From: Epichloe hybrida
Taxonomy: Eukaryota > Ascomycota > Sordariomycetes > Hypocreales > Clavicipitaceae
Reading direction: 5' to 3'
NCBI GenBank assembly: GCA_019022495.1
Contig: JAFEKR010000016.1
Span: forward strand, 558,001 to 622,000
Length of the DNA stretch: 64,000 nt
Below are positions 18,406 through 28,979 of the stretch, piece after piece. How positions within the stretch are numbered: the stretch's first letter is position 1; every line of letters begins with the position of its first letter. The notes under the pieces are model-generated. The model was given only the letters and a program-made list of their open reading frames with translations, was not told the origin of the DNA and did not search any database. A program made the translations under genes and the position numbers.

Positions 18406-19413
18406 TCAGCTGCTTCGCTGTTTCTTGCCCGATGATATGTTGAACCCGAAGCCCGCTGTCCCGCGCGACCTCTTCCTATCCATCTCCTCGCGCATGATTC
18501 TCTCCGCTTCAGTCATCTTCTTTGGTTGCTCTATTCTGCTGGTCTTCTTGGACCCGCTGGCCAGCGCGTTCTTTTTTACCTGAGAAAAAACATTCTTTGT
18601 CTGCGCTTTGCCTCCGAGCTTCATCGACACGCCGCCGACACCAGCTGAGTTCGGTTCTGGCGTGCTCTTTCCCCCTGTTTGAATAGTATCAGCTGACGCT
18701 GAAGGGTCTAAGGACGGTGACTCCTTCGCTTCTCCGGCAGGGTCCGATATAGTTTCGGCAACGGCCTTAGGTTTCGACCCAAACGACAATGTAATTTTCC
18801 CGCCATCTTGCCTCTTCAGCCCCCGTTCCTCGTCATTGCCTCCCCTATCTCCGCGCGTACTCGCATTCGCTTTTGCCCGCCGAATCTGCTCCTGGATCAT
18901 GCGCTGCTCGAGCTGCTCATCACCTTGATCCTGCGCCTCCTTGCGCCGGAGTGCTTCCTGGCGTTTCAAAGCCTCTGGTGAGTTGTCGATCCACGAGATG
19001 TGAATCCCCTTGTCTGTTTCTTCGACGCGGCAGATACCTTCCTTGCCGAGATGTTTAGCAAACTCGGTCAACGAAGGCCACTTGGTCGCGTTCATGTGGA
19101 CGTGCTCCTTGTTTGAAATGTACTCTTGGTAGAAATGGTTGATCTGGACTTGCTTTTCGCCGTGTCCCGTCTTCAGCAGCTGCAGGAAGTCTTTTAGAAA
19201 ATCGTCGCTATATTGGTTGATGAATTTCTTGGGATCCTCGCCCACGACGAGCATTTGTCGGACGTGGCTCTCCGACTGCGTGTGCATTTTGAATCCATTG
19301 GCGTCACGACATTGTTTTTCGCAGACTTGGCAGAACCACCGGAGGCGCTGGAGGCCTTTGCTTTTGAGCTTGTTGGCGAGATGCTTGGTCGAGCCAACTT
19401 CTGCCTTGGGCAT
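18406..19413 (-). CDS. KIN17: KIN17-like DNA/RNA-binding zinc-finger protein
   Basis: Fungal member of the Kin17 family (yeast Rts2), nuclear proteins linked to replication, the DNA-damage response and late pre-mRNA splicing complexes. Single exon, 335 residues. N-terminal GSTKHLANKLKSKGLQRLRW leads to a C2H2-type finger, CQVCEKQCRDANGFKMHTQSESH (split here as CQVC and the HTQSESH end, about 28-50). The winged-helix Kin17 domain follows (SDDFLKDFLQLLKTGHG, HVHMNATKWPSLTEFAKHLG, GIHISWID), ending near residue 160. A Lys/Glu-rich helix and the IRRAKA region follow, then a low-complexity tail with KITLSFG. The C-terminal tandem SH3/KOW-like domains of animal KIN17 are absent. The start at 19413 (MPKAEVGSTKHL) is the conserved one; the 45 upstream in-frame residues are leader. 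Confidence 0.93.
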   Translation of the reverse strand: MPKAEVGSTKHLANKLKSKGLQRLRWFCQVCEKQCRDANGFKMHTQSESHVRQMLVVGEDPKKFINQYSDDFLKDFLQLLKTGHGEKQVQINHFYQEYISNKEHVHMNATKWPSLTEFAKHLGKEGICRVEETDKGIHISWIDNSPEALKRQEALRRKEAQDQGDEQLEQRMIQEQIRRAKANASTRGDRGGNDEERGLKRQDGGKITLSFGSKPKAVAETISDPAGEAKESPSLDPSASADTIQTGGKSTPEPNSAGVGGVSMKLGGKAQTKNVFSQVKKNALASGSKKTSRIEQPKKMTEAERIMREEMDRKRSRGTAGFGFNISSGKKQRSS

Positions 19414-19853
19414 GTTGGCGACGGGTGTATATTGCGACACGAGAATTTGGTGGTGGTGGGAGTTGGGTGTTGAAGAGTTGGAAGTTGCCGAAGATGCTTG
19501 ACATGCCTCAAGGTGCAACTCCGTAATACTCCGTGGGTAGCCTTGCATGCCGAACGTGGGGCTTATCTTATCACCCGCCCCGTTTGATGCAAAAAAGCAC
19601 TATGTATTTATTAAGTTAGCGCCGCTCTCACTCGGGCTGCTGTCCATCTCGCATCGATGCTTCTTCGTCCGCTTCCCCTTTGAAGTTTTCAACAGCCCAG
19701 TTCTGCTTCGCACATCTACATCAAACTTTGTCGTCTATCTACCCCCCTCCTTTGGTGCCACCAACCGACGCGCACGACGATAGCTGCACCGCGCGCGGGA
19801 AAAAGACAAGACAACAAAACAAAACAAAACAAAACAACCGTAACTAGCCCACC
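19414..19853. promoter_or_regulatory. Bidirectional promoter KIN17 / YJU2
   Basis: 440 bp between divergent start codons. An aacaa-type low-complexity run (acaaaacaaaac, about 19810-19837) sits in the presumed YJU2 leader. No specific element identified. Confidence 0.45.
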
Positions 19854-20770
19854 ATGTCTGAACGTAAAGTTCTTCAGGTACGTTTCGCTCGCATGCTCTC
19901 AAAATCAGTCTGGCCAGGATCGCTAACCATCCTCCGCAGAAATGGTACCCCCCTGACTTCGACCCCCGAACCTACTCCCGCCAGCGCGGCAACAAATCAA
20001 AGAATAGCGGACCACGCTTCCAGACCGTGCGAATCATGGCGCCATTCAGCATGAAGTGCACCACGTGCGGAGAGTTCATCTACAAGGGCCGAAAATTCAA
20101 CTCGCAGAAGGAAACAAACATGGAGCAAAAATACTTGAACATTCAGATTTATCAGCTCCATATCAAATGCACGCGGTGCAGTGCCGAGATTATATTGCGG
20201 ACGGACCCAAAAAACAACGACTACGCCATGGTCAAGGGAGCCATACGAAACATGGAGCCGTGGAGAAATCGAGTGGCTGAAGAAGAGTCCGTTGACGAAC
20301 GGCTCGATCGCCTGGAGCGAGAAGAAGCTGAGGCGGCGGGAGAAGAAGAGAAGAACGCCATGGCAGACCTGGAAGCCAAGAACGCCGATGCCAGACGCGA
20401 GATGGCTGCGGCGGACATGCTCGATGAGATTCGGCAGCGAAATGCCAGGATACATCGGTCGGAGAAGGATGGAATGGACTATGCCGATACCATCGTACGA
20501 GCCGAGGACGAGGAGCGTGCCAGACAGGAGCGGGAAGATGAGGAGGCTGCTAAGAGAGCCTTTGCTGAGGCAAAAGCGAATGTGGAAGAAGTGGCAGTGG
20601 ATACAGGATTGTGTGATTTCGGTACCGACACATCTGAGGCCTCGGCAGAGTCAATGCCCGCTGGCTTCAAAATTCCTCCACTACCACCAGTACCTTCATT
20701 CAAACGGGTGGTGAAGAAGAAGAAGGATCATTCAATGTTACTGGGTATCAAAAAGAAGTCATTGGTGTAA
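19854..20770 (+). CDS. YJU2: Splicing factor YJU2/CWC16
   Basis: Step-one spliceosome factor of the CWC16 family (human CCDC94/YJU2) that acts after Prp2 to promote branching. Exons 19854..19877 and 19940..20770, 284 residues. The first exon encodes just MSERKVLQ, and the second continues KWYPPDFDPRTY, which matches the family's invariant N-terminus. Two CxxC pairs form the zinc site: KCTTCGEFIYKG (about 47-58) and CTRCSAEIILRTDPKNNDY (about 83-101). Next come GAIRNMEPWR and a long acidic, charged helix (about 118-215). The C-terminus ends in a basic segment, RVVKKKKDHSMLLGIKKKSLV, in part conserved. The intron is 62 bp. Confidence 0.96.
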
Positions 20771-21213
20771 ATACTTGAGAAATAAGTGGATGTGAACTGG
20801 AGGCCAATAGTTCCCAGGTTTTTATTGATGAAACATTCTAATGCGTGGTAACAATGATAGAGAGATGATTACTTTTTTATCACGAATTCACTTTATTGTC
20901 AACATGTCGTGGCGAAGCTGAAAATTTGTATTCATATACCATCCATGCGCCGTCATTTGGTCCCGAATATATCACTCCTGTACACAGTACAGACAAACTC
21001 CCTTATTTCCCGTATTCGCTACCCATGATTGATAGAACTGAAATTCTGTTCATAATCTCAAAACGCCGCCGTGTGTGATAGGTCGTGATTGGTAGACTCA
21101 TCAAGAGCCGCCTGCGTATGTCACAGCAGATTCATCATCGGTTTGACATACGTTGGCAAGGGAAATGTAGAAATGTTGACGATGCAGCCAATGCCGCTGC
21201 CGCTTCTTGCTGA
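20771..21213. other. Convergent gap after YJU2
   Basis: 443 bp between the YJU2 stop and the stop of the small leftward ORF. Short ORFs show no signature and nothing else was recognised. Confidence 0.45.
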
Positions 21214-21420
21214 CTAAAAATCGCGCGACATGTTGCCATTGGTCAAAGAGCTGCTCGTCGAGGAAGTGCTGCTTGTACTTGAGCGTGTGGGCACAGAACC
21301 GTTTGCCTCCATCTGTCGCTTGGTGTGGTCGTGCATGAACTGAGAGTAGCTTGTCAAGCTTCGTGGAGGAGGAGGCGAGACGGGCAAGGCAATAGTGTAC
21401 GAGTCTTGCGCGGTAGGCAT
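21214..21420 (-). CDS. Small Ser/Thr-rich protein of unknown function
   Basis: A 68-residue ORF starting MPTAQDSYTIALPVSP. I do not recognise a named family. The first 40 residues look ordered and gene-like (PPRSLTSYSQFMHDHTKRQMEA), with a predicted helix containing HDHTKRQMEA; the rest is a Ser/Thr run (SSTSSTSSTSSS) followed by NGNMSRDF. Support for being real: a plausible A-rich Kozak context (AAAATGCC), a non-repetitive start, and unclaimed flanking DNA. It may be one of the short, intrinsically disordered proteins common in Pezizomycotina, but that is a guess. The Met at 21420 is preferred over the frame up to 21561, which runs through a poly-A tract. No signal peptide or membrane segment. 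Confidence 0.5.
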   Translation of the reverse strand: MPTAQDSYTIALPVSPPPPRSLTSYSQFMHDHTKRQMEANGSVPTRSSTSSTSSTSSSLTNGNMSRDF

Positions 21421-22590
21421 TTTATTTTTATTTTTCTGTAGAGATGGAGTGGTGATTGTGGTGAATTTTATGGACTTTTGAGGATGAAATTGTACGGGGT
21501 AGTACGACGGAGAGATTTGGTAATTTTTTTTTTTTCGAAGTAATAGGGAGAATGCCCGCACGCTGGCTGATGAGTGATGAGGGAGTGGATGAAGGTGAGT
21601 GGAAGCGTGGGAGGGTGGATTTTCAGGGTCTTTATAAAATCAGGAAGGGACCGCTCGGGTCTGGGTTGGTTGTGGCCCCGTCTTCAAGGCCCAGACTCGA
21701 AATGGGGTGGGGATCGGCGGAGGGGATCCAGTGCTGGCTGGTGGGAGGGAGGGTGTGTAGATTGGGGTGGCGTCACAACAACCCCTTGACCCCGTGTCGG
21801 TCGGACCGCATCAGCCCATCAGCACCTTGCAGCCGAGTGGACCGGGCTTTTTGCAGGAACACAGGAGCAGGAGCAGGGTCGCAAAAGGTTGGGGGCAGTG
21901 GAAGGAGCCACTGACATCGTAACTCGACCTACGGATCATCCATAATTGACACACACACACACACACACAAAAAAAAAAAAACCACTAATATCGCCGCACG
22001 CCTGTCAGATCCAAGCGAAAGCCATCCTATTTCCTGTCGTGGTTGAAGCAAAAATGCTGATCGTGGACACAAATGCGATACATACATACACATACCCTAA
22101 CCAGTGACGGACTACGAGGTGGCTCGCCGGACACAACACGCAACACGCAACACACCACTGACACCATGCGCAAAGCCTTCTTGACAAGAAGGACATGATG
22201 GGAATGTCTGTTAGTCGGCTGGACGGCCATCCGCCTCTCGGCCATCCCATTACAATTACAGCTTTGGCTGAACTGGACAAATCGACAAGTGCATCGCTCC
22301 ATCAGTGGCGGTGCGGGTGTGCAAGCAGCAACCCTCGCTGTGATTTCTGTGAACCATGGTCCATGATGCCATAAAACCCACTCCCCACGGGCGAAGATGG
22401 GGACAATGACGGCAAACGTCTTTGCCTCCGCAAAAAGAAATCCCACACCACGAAGCAGGTACCAGCATGCGCTATCCTCTAGTGAATTCTTCTAGTGTTG
22501 CCGGGTCCTCATCCTCTCTGAAAGCAGGACGCATCGCCCCGACGACTGAATCATTTGATCGACAATGACGCTCGCCTCGTTGTGGCCTCC

Positions 22591-22902
22591 TGGGGCGCCC
22601 GTGGCGGCGGCGCAACACGGCCCAGGCCTTTTTTGACCAAGGGTGGGTTGCCTGAGTGCCTGGGTGCCGTCCGCGTTTCAAAGCGCAGGGTCCCTCGTCA
22701 GCAGAGCTAAAAGGTTTCGCGAACTGGGTTTGGTTTGAATGGATTGGGGCGCCCGTGGCGGCGGCGCAACACGGCCCAGGCCTTTTTTGACCAAGGGTGG
22801 GTTGCCTGAGTGCCTGGGTGCCGTCCGCGTTTCAAAGCGCAGGGTCCCTCGTCAGCAGAGCTAAAAGGTTTCGCGAACTGGGTTTGGTTTGAATGGATTG
22901 GG
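22591..22902. repeat. 154-bp perfect tandem duplication
   Basis: The segment at 22591-22744 is repeated head to tail at 22745-22898 and the match runs four bases further; I see no mismatch between the copies. The unit contains ggcgcccgtggcggcgg near its start and ends gaatggattg. The absence of C-to-T changes shows the duplication is recent or below the size that triggers repeat-induced point mutation. Confidence 0.95.
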
Positions 22903-25404
22903 ATTGTTTTGTTTTGCTTCACATTTGAGCTCGTCATTGGGCGAACGTTCATTGGTGATGCGGAGGCGCCGGCGAAAAAGAACGGACGGCAAGCAATGCT
23001 GCACAATTAGGACCCTGGGCCTGGTGTGCCTGCCCGACAGACACAAAAACACAATGGGCGTCTGAGACAATGAAGTCATGCTGTGTCACAACTCCAGATT
23101 CTGCGTCCCCATCTGTCGAAGAGGGGGTGCAGTCTCTCAGTCACTGGAATGATATTGAAACAGCCAGCTTCCTCACTGTCAGGGTGCATTTCCCTCTCAA
23201 ACTACGGAGTAATACAAGGGAGACCATTTCAGGGACCACCCCAGGCCCCTGAGGGACCAGGGAACATCTGTCATGAGATCACTGGCTACATACAACTCTT
23301 GTCCTGTCACTGTACATGGCCAAAGAAGCTTATCGCTGTGCCAGGCTCCAGCGGGGGTTTCTTGCCAAGTCGCCAGTAATTTCAAGAACTTGTCAGACGC
23401 CGACATGTACGCTAAATCCTGAAGGGGAATAGTTGGCTCATTGCACATCATGGCATTTGGCGGCGATATCCATGGAAATGAGGGTTATTCACCATATTAG
23501 TACCAATTCCCCATGCCGGGCCATGCGATACGCAGCATGCCAGTCAAACCCTTCATTGCCAGAACCGGATAAGTTCCGGATGGTTCCTCTGACCAGCGGA
23601 GAAATGCAAAGTCTGAATGAGGGCGACAGATGTGTACAACTTGAAGCTTTTCACCAGCTCTTCCGTTTCAGATTTTTGCAACATCAAGACCACCTGCACC
23701 AGCGTCACAGCAACCATGGCAGTGGCAACCAGTAGGACTAGACAGACAAGTTGTCAACCATCAACAGGAAACTGAGGCAAGGTGATGGCTGGAGTGCGTT
23801 TCGCCGAAACGGTGAGTGACGCCCTCATTACATCGCATCGTGCATACGTCAATGGCGGACCCACAAGCATCATCCAATGAGCGAATGTTCTCCACCCCCA
23901 TCTGTCTGTGATGTCACTGGCAAGGGAAGCGGCGGATCATGGCCCAAAAACAAGGTTACATGTACCTACGTCTACGAGACGCACCGTCTTTCGTCTTTTA
24001 TTTGCGGGCATGATGGCTTAAGCAGCAAGGTGGCGAATGAGGGGACGGCAGCGTCATGGGATCCCGCAGTAACACACATGGGTGACGGGTGCAGTCATTG
24101 TCAGAGCCTCATTACGTAGCCTTGCCTTCAACAAGACTGTTTGCTCGGCCCATGGTTTGCGTCTGTCGAACCGTCCCCACAACTATTTCAGTCAGCAACC
24201 AAAGAACAGCCCGAGATCAAGAGATTTGCCAAGCAACCTCGAGATCTCACGCTAGAGGTGAGACCAGGCGGCTCCGTGTCCCACACCATTGCAATAGCCC
24301 CCCCAACCACCAGCACGTGCTCCAGATTCCAGACAAGGCCCGCAACTTTCCAAAAGAGAGTTTCTATTCTTTTTGATGCATTGATGCAGGTTGTTGGTCT
24401 GCCGAGCCCCCCCCCCCCCTTGTTTATTTTTTTTTCATTCAATTGCCAACTCTATGTAGATCTTCGTTTCGAAACCCATTTTCTGTGCTGTGATGACAAA
24501 GGTTGGCGACCCAGCAAAGATTTCCGCGGGTACCTTGACATGATTGCGTGAAGTACGCATTTGCTGCAAGCCAAGCAGGCAACAGAAACAAATATCGCGC
24601 ACGCAGATTTCGCTCGGGAGTTTTTAAATGGCAAGTGGTATCTAACCGAATCCGGAAATGTCGCTCTACACTAAGATTGGGGGGGAAGCACCTCGAAATT
24701 TTTTTTTTTTTTTTCCCAAGTCTAGTACAGTGCCCGTTCTATTTAACAGTCTTCTCTTGCAACGAAATTTTCAACGGCTACCACGTCACAGGCACGCCGG
24801 ATTATCAAGTCTTTGTTCTGCATTTGTGATCCACAGAGAATCCTCTCAATGACCACACATGATTTCACATCTTCGTGCAGAGCGACCCTTTCACCCTTCC
24901 GGATTTAATTAGACCCTGCCCATTTGAAAACTCGTAATAAGCGAAATTTGCGTGCGTGCCGTCATGTTGTCTCGGAACACGGTTTTTCTCTCGCAGCGCA
25001 GGGATCATGCTTGTCAAGTTGTCTACGTGCGGCACCGCGATGCCTTGTGGCATAATTCCTCTATTCCGGTGATGTCACCTATGTTTGACAAATAAGCTGA
25101 GTGAGAGGATGCTTCCACTCATGTCCCGCGACACCTCCGGAGTGACAGTGACGTAGCTTTAAGGGGGTAAGACTTGAGATACGAATTGAATGCCTGGTGA
25201 ACGCGGCAAGTGCTTGGAGCTGATGACGTTTTGAAATCCTAGCTGCGTTGTTTTTACTCAAGGTTTTTTTTTTTTTAACAAAAACAAGTTCCTACGACGT
25301 AACTCTTGCTTCCCAACCTTGGATGAACTCTGTACATGGAAACTGATACGGCGGTGTATCTGCCCCGGATTCGAAACCCGATAATAAATCTGCTGCTCGT
25401 CCAC

Positions 25405-25632
25405 GTCTTCACCACTGGTGTTGTTTTGTACCGCTGAATCATTGTCATGGTCGTTTTATCTAGAACAATATCGCGGCCCTGGTCCACCGAGGACATCAGT
25501 CACATCTTCTCATTCACCACTAGTGGTGTTTTACACTGCCAAATCACTGTCTTGACCCTTTTTATCCAAGAATATTGCGGCCCTGGTCCACCGAGGACAG
25601 CAATCACATCTTCTCATTCACCACTGCTCACA
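25405..25632. repeat. Diverged ~104-bp tandem repeat, about 2.2 copies
   Basis: The block 'gcggccctggtccaccgagg' occurs at 25473 and 25577, a spacing of 104 bp, and the flanking text (cattcaccact, then aatca(t/c)tgtc) recurs in each copy. Differences between copies include several C/T or G/A changes (for example atcgcgg versus attgcgg). Confidence 0.85.
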
Positions 25633-27789
25633 CCCCAGTATCCTTTCGAATCGTCTGTTGCCGCCCCTTTCATGATTCTCCGCGTCCATTAACGCGCGTC
25701 ATGAAGAAGTTGGTACAGTGTCGTATTCATCGACTCATAACTAGCAAGCGGGAGTGATGGTTCCCCCGTAAAGACCCCAATAATGTTGGGTCCATGGCAT
25801 GGTCCAAGTTTGGCCGGGACGTGCCAAAGGGGGCACAGTGAAGTGTCAACGTAGCAGACGATGATTTTGTGTTCGTCTACGGCTTGTCGTTGTATCCTTC
25901 AGCAACGGGACGTGAAGTCGTGTGTTGTCCTGTTAGTGTTCTGCCGAGGTCATCGCAGCTATCGTGCTTGTATGACTGACGGGGTTGCGGTGGTGGCTTT
26001 TGGTGAAAGTCAGCAAGTATCCTTGCTTGCATCTTGGGTTGGTATGTGATGGGAACTTGGGGCACTAGACGTGCAATTATCGGGCAGAGGAGCTTTTTAT
26101 GCATGTGCTTGAAGCATGTACTTTTTTTTTGTGCTCTTGGGCCGGACGAAGTTGGCGGCATCTCTTGCGTGCCGGAGCTGTTCTGTCCCTGTTTTCAGAG
26201 CACGTTGCGTCTATCTGGGCGCATGGGAACATGTGTCCATCGTGGCTGGGTTGGAATGCGTGGGAAACTGACTGTCCGACGCCATAGATGTAGGCTGGTG
26301 AGATCAAGATGCCAATAATGATGCTGAGCGGTGTAGTGAGGATAAGTGTTGCGACGTTCCTTGGAAAGTATATGATGGCTCAACTTGTCACCTCTGGGTT
26401 TGAGTCGTGTGTGTTTCTGGCGGCCTTTCCGTCTCGCGATTGCGGTGTTGTTGGTAATCGAATCTGGTCGTGATGATTGTGGTTGTTGATGCCAAGTCTG
26501 TGTCTTTTGGCACGACAGCCTCTTCAAAGCAAACACAGCTGTTCGCCAGGCCACTGCCATCTACACTCCCCCAGCCACTTTCTTGCGAGGCTCGTAACAT
26601 AAGTATTGCGAGGATGGTTTTGAGGCCCCTCCATGGGGGCGCTATTGATTCAGTTGGACCTCTTGCCGTGATGCTAAGTGTCTCTTGCTGGTTCCTTCTG
26701 CAATAACGTGTCAGAGTAGAGTGGACATGATGACTGATATCAAGAACTCTAGACGTTTTGGAGACGTTCTGGAGATGATGGGGATTTGCATGAGGGCATG
26801 GCTGTTTGAGCTTGGCTGTATAGAAGTGAGGTTGATAGATGTACGCCTCGTGCTGTAGTTGGAGAAGCGGGTGTGCATTGTGGTTAACGTAGCTGTGGAG
26901 TGTGAGGAAGCATTTGTACATCCTGAAACCATCGTCTGCTTGTAAAACCAGCGGGTTACTCTTCTTCATCTGCGAAATGGCGGTTTTGATGAGGCTCGCT
27001 GCAGCGTCGTATGTGAAGGAGGAGTCCAGCCCATTCTTGCGCTAACGGCTTCGTAGTGCCGGGAACAAGTTGGTGTATATGTGGGTATGTCTCCTGGTCA
27101 AGGCATAAAGAGTGATTTTTTTTTTCTTTCAACAAAAGACGTGTCTTTGAAGTATCATGGGGACATTGCTTGAATGGTGGTTCGGGCGTAAATGGCCTCT
27201 TTCCGTATTGGTTGTATTTCCGTGTTATTGTTAGGCGCGATTGCCGCAATGTATTATAGATCCGGTAAAGAGAAGAGAGACTTTAACTTTCACTTGATGC
27301 TTGTGGAGTATGCCGTGGCGTGTCAACATTGTGGGTGTGTGTTGTTGCCGATCAGACTTGTTGTTGTGAGAACTGGGGAGTAAGGCGATGGACAAGTGGG
27401 AGCAGCACGCCTTCTTATACTTTTTTTTTCTTTCGAAAAGGCGCTGAAAAGAGTGAATGCCTGACGCCTTGTGAGTTTACAGAGTCACTCGACTTGCGGA
27501 GTAATGATCCAGACGTCGTGAAACGCGTAAGTTGAAGCCAAAGAGGTACGTAATCGCCGTCATGGCTGTCAAGTCGACGGACCGTGGCAAACTTGTCTGC
27601 TGTAGTCGTGATTCAGAAATCTTCTCTTCCATTTGGAATATCTGTTCGAGGGAGAAAATGGCGGTGATCTGCGTTGGTCAGACACATGCATGTTGCTGTT
27701 CACGCCCACCTTGTGGTTCCCCCGGAACCTTCCCATGAGCTCGTCTACGGTACGGAGCGTGGAAGTAAAGCAGACGTCCTTGTCCAGCT

Positions 27790-28482
27790 CATGAAAATCA
27801 CCATACAGGACTTGGACGAGAAGCAGTCCGGCACACGGTCCGCCTGAACGCCTCCAGGGTCATCGTTGCCTGCCGCCACGCAGAAAAAGGTGTCGCTGCA
27901 AAGCGAGTCGTCGAGCGCTCGACGAAGCGACAACGTGTCGTTGAAGTGTGGCCTCTCGATTTATGCTCCTTTGACAGCGTCAAAAGCTTTGCCGCCAGGG
28001 CATCCCAGTTGGACCGTCTGGACGTGCTCATCAACAACGCCAGCGTTGTTGGCACTCGACTGTGACATTCAATGTCTTATCAACGCTCCTGCTCACTCCC
28101 ATTGTCACAGTCTCTTCTATCGGCTCATTCATGGTACGCGTATTTATTCCTTCACAGTCTATGGACTCCACATGTTTTGCTCACTGTAACTTTCTCAGGC
28201 CACGTTTCGCGAGATCACGCCACAGATGTATTCGCACAGCTTACAAGGGTCCTCGATGTTGCTGACTGCTACAACACCTCCAAGCTGATCCAGCTGATGA
28301 TGGCGCATCATTTTCAACGCAGAAAACTCTGGGTTGTGCAGGTCGAATCTGTTCAGGGGAACAGTGGCTCCTCTTGTACTTGACCCTCACTGCAGGTCTG
28401 TTGCTTTTTGCGCGAACTTGTGAGAAGGGGTCTCGAATGTTGGTGAATCCTTCTTTTGCTGGGGATCATGACTCATCAGCTT
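27790..28482 (+). pseudogene. Decayed short-chain dehydrogenase/reductase
   Basis: Plus-strand fragments of an SDR are recognisable in changing frames. From 27832: VRLNASRVIVACRHAEKG, then VVEVWPLDLCSFDSVKSFAA and LDRLDVLINNAS, ending at an in-frame TGA (28063). The next fragment, frame-shifted, reads NVLSTLLLTPIVTVSS. Another frame near 28275 gives ADCYNTSKLIQLMMA, containing the catalytic YxxxK (YNTSK), and a further fragment near 28405 reads LLFARTCEKGSRMLV. The N-terminal TGxxxGxG cofactor motif was not found, and the segment between NNA and NVLST is too short. Taken together this is a truncated, frame-shifted relic, not a spliced gene. Its 3' end meets the stop of the convergent zf-3CxxC gene. 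Confidence 0.8.
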
Positions 28483-28979
28483 AGATCTAGTCCAGCCATC
28501 ATAACCTCCAGCCTTCCTTCCTCGCAGTCACCGACTTTGCACCCCTCGCATAGTTCCGATCTGTGCGGCTTGCCTTTCTTACCGCCGTAGGGTGGTGGTT
28601 TCACGTCGACATCAGACCACTTTTTCAAGCGGTAACTGACTCGCTCTGCATAGGACTCGGCGTCCAACTTGGGGCGACTCAAAGAATTGCATTGTTGACA
28701 TCTTTGGTGATAGATCCTTGCGTTGTATCTACCACCGGCGTACATGCGAATGCGGATCGCAATCTTCTTGCTGAACCATCCGTTGGAGCTACATGAAGCC
28801 TTGTGGCATACGAATTGACCCATGACACATGTGGAATACCATTCGATGGCGGTTTCATTATCATCAACGGGGTGAAATGCGAGGCTGAGGTCGTTTTCTT
28901 TCAGAAACGTTTCAACGCGGCCGTGCAGGTCTGGATACAGGGAACAGCTCTTGGCTGTCTTTTTTCTCCTGGATGCCAT
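28476..28979 (-). CDS. 3CxxC-type zinc-finger protein
   Basis: A 167-residue single-exon protein of the fungal zf-3CxxC family, whose function is not well established. Seen features: MASRRKKTAKSCSLYPDLHGRV at the N-terminus; MGQFVCHKASCSSNGWFSKKI (about 53-73) with the first Cys pair and the family's conserved W-S; YNARIYHQRCQQCNSLSRPKL (about 85-105) with the second CxxC; YAERVSYRLKKW; and a C-terminal ELCEGCKVGDCEEG with the third Cys group. The first pair is spaced CxxxxC rather than CxxC. No signal peptide or membrane segment. It lies beside a pseudogene at the edge of the gene-poor region. Confidence 0.85.
   Translation of the reverse strand: MASRRKKTAKSCSLYPDLHGRVETFLKENDLSLAFHPVDDNETAIEWYSTCVMGQFVCHKASCSSNGWFSKKIAIRIRMYAGGRYNARIYHQRCQQCNSLSRPKLDAESYAERVSYRLKKWSDVDVKPPPYGGKKGKPHRSELCEGCKVGDCEEGRLEVMMAGLDLS

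Larger units (their letters stand above)
21421..27789. other. Gene-poor region with several tandem duplications
   Basis: About 6.4 kb in which no frame shows a recognisable domain. The largest ORF (26388-26969, minus) has no recognisable features. Structure present: (AC)n plus poly-A at 21950-21981, a 154-bp tandem duplication (22591-22902), homopolymer C and T runs at 24407-24434 and 24700-24717, and a diverged approximately 104-bp repeat (about 25405-25632). Such a stretch could be relic or recombining DNA, or carry noncoding transcripts. Confidence 0.55.

Noticed and set aside
25355..25385. T-loop-like sequence (ggattcgaaaccc) suggesting a tRNA
   Set aside because: The adjacent bases cannot form the T-arm stem and no acceptor stem or anticodon arm was found.
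26388..26969. Longest ORF (193 codons, minus) in the gene-poor region
   Set aside because: No recognisable domain, His/Thr-rich composition unlike neighbouring genes, overlapped by equally long frames on the other strand, and no clear promoter or splice context.
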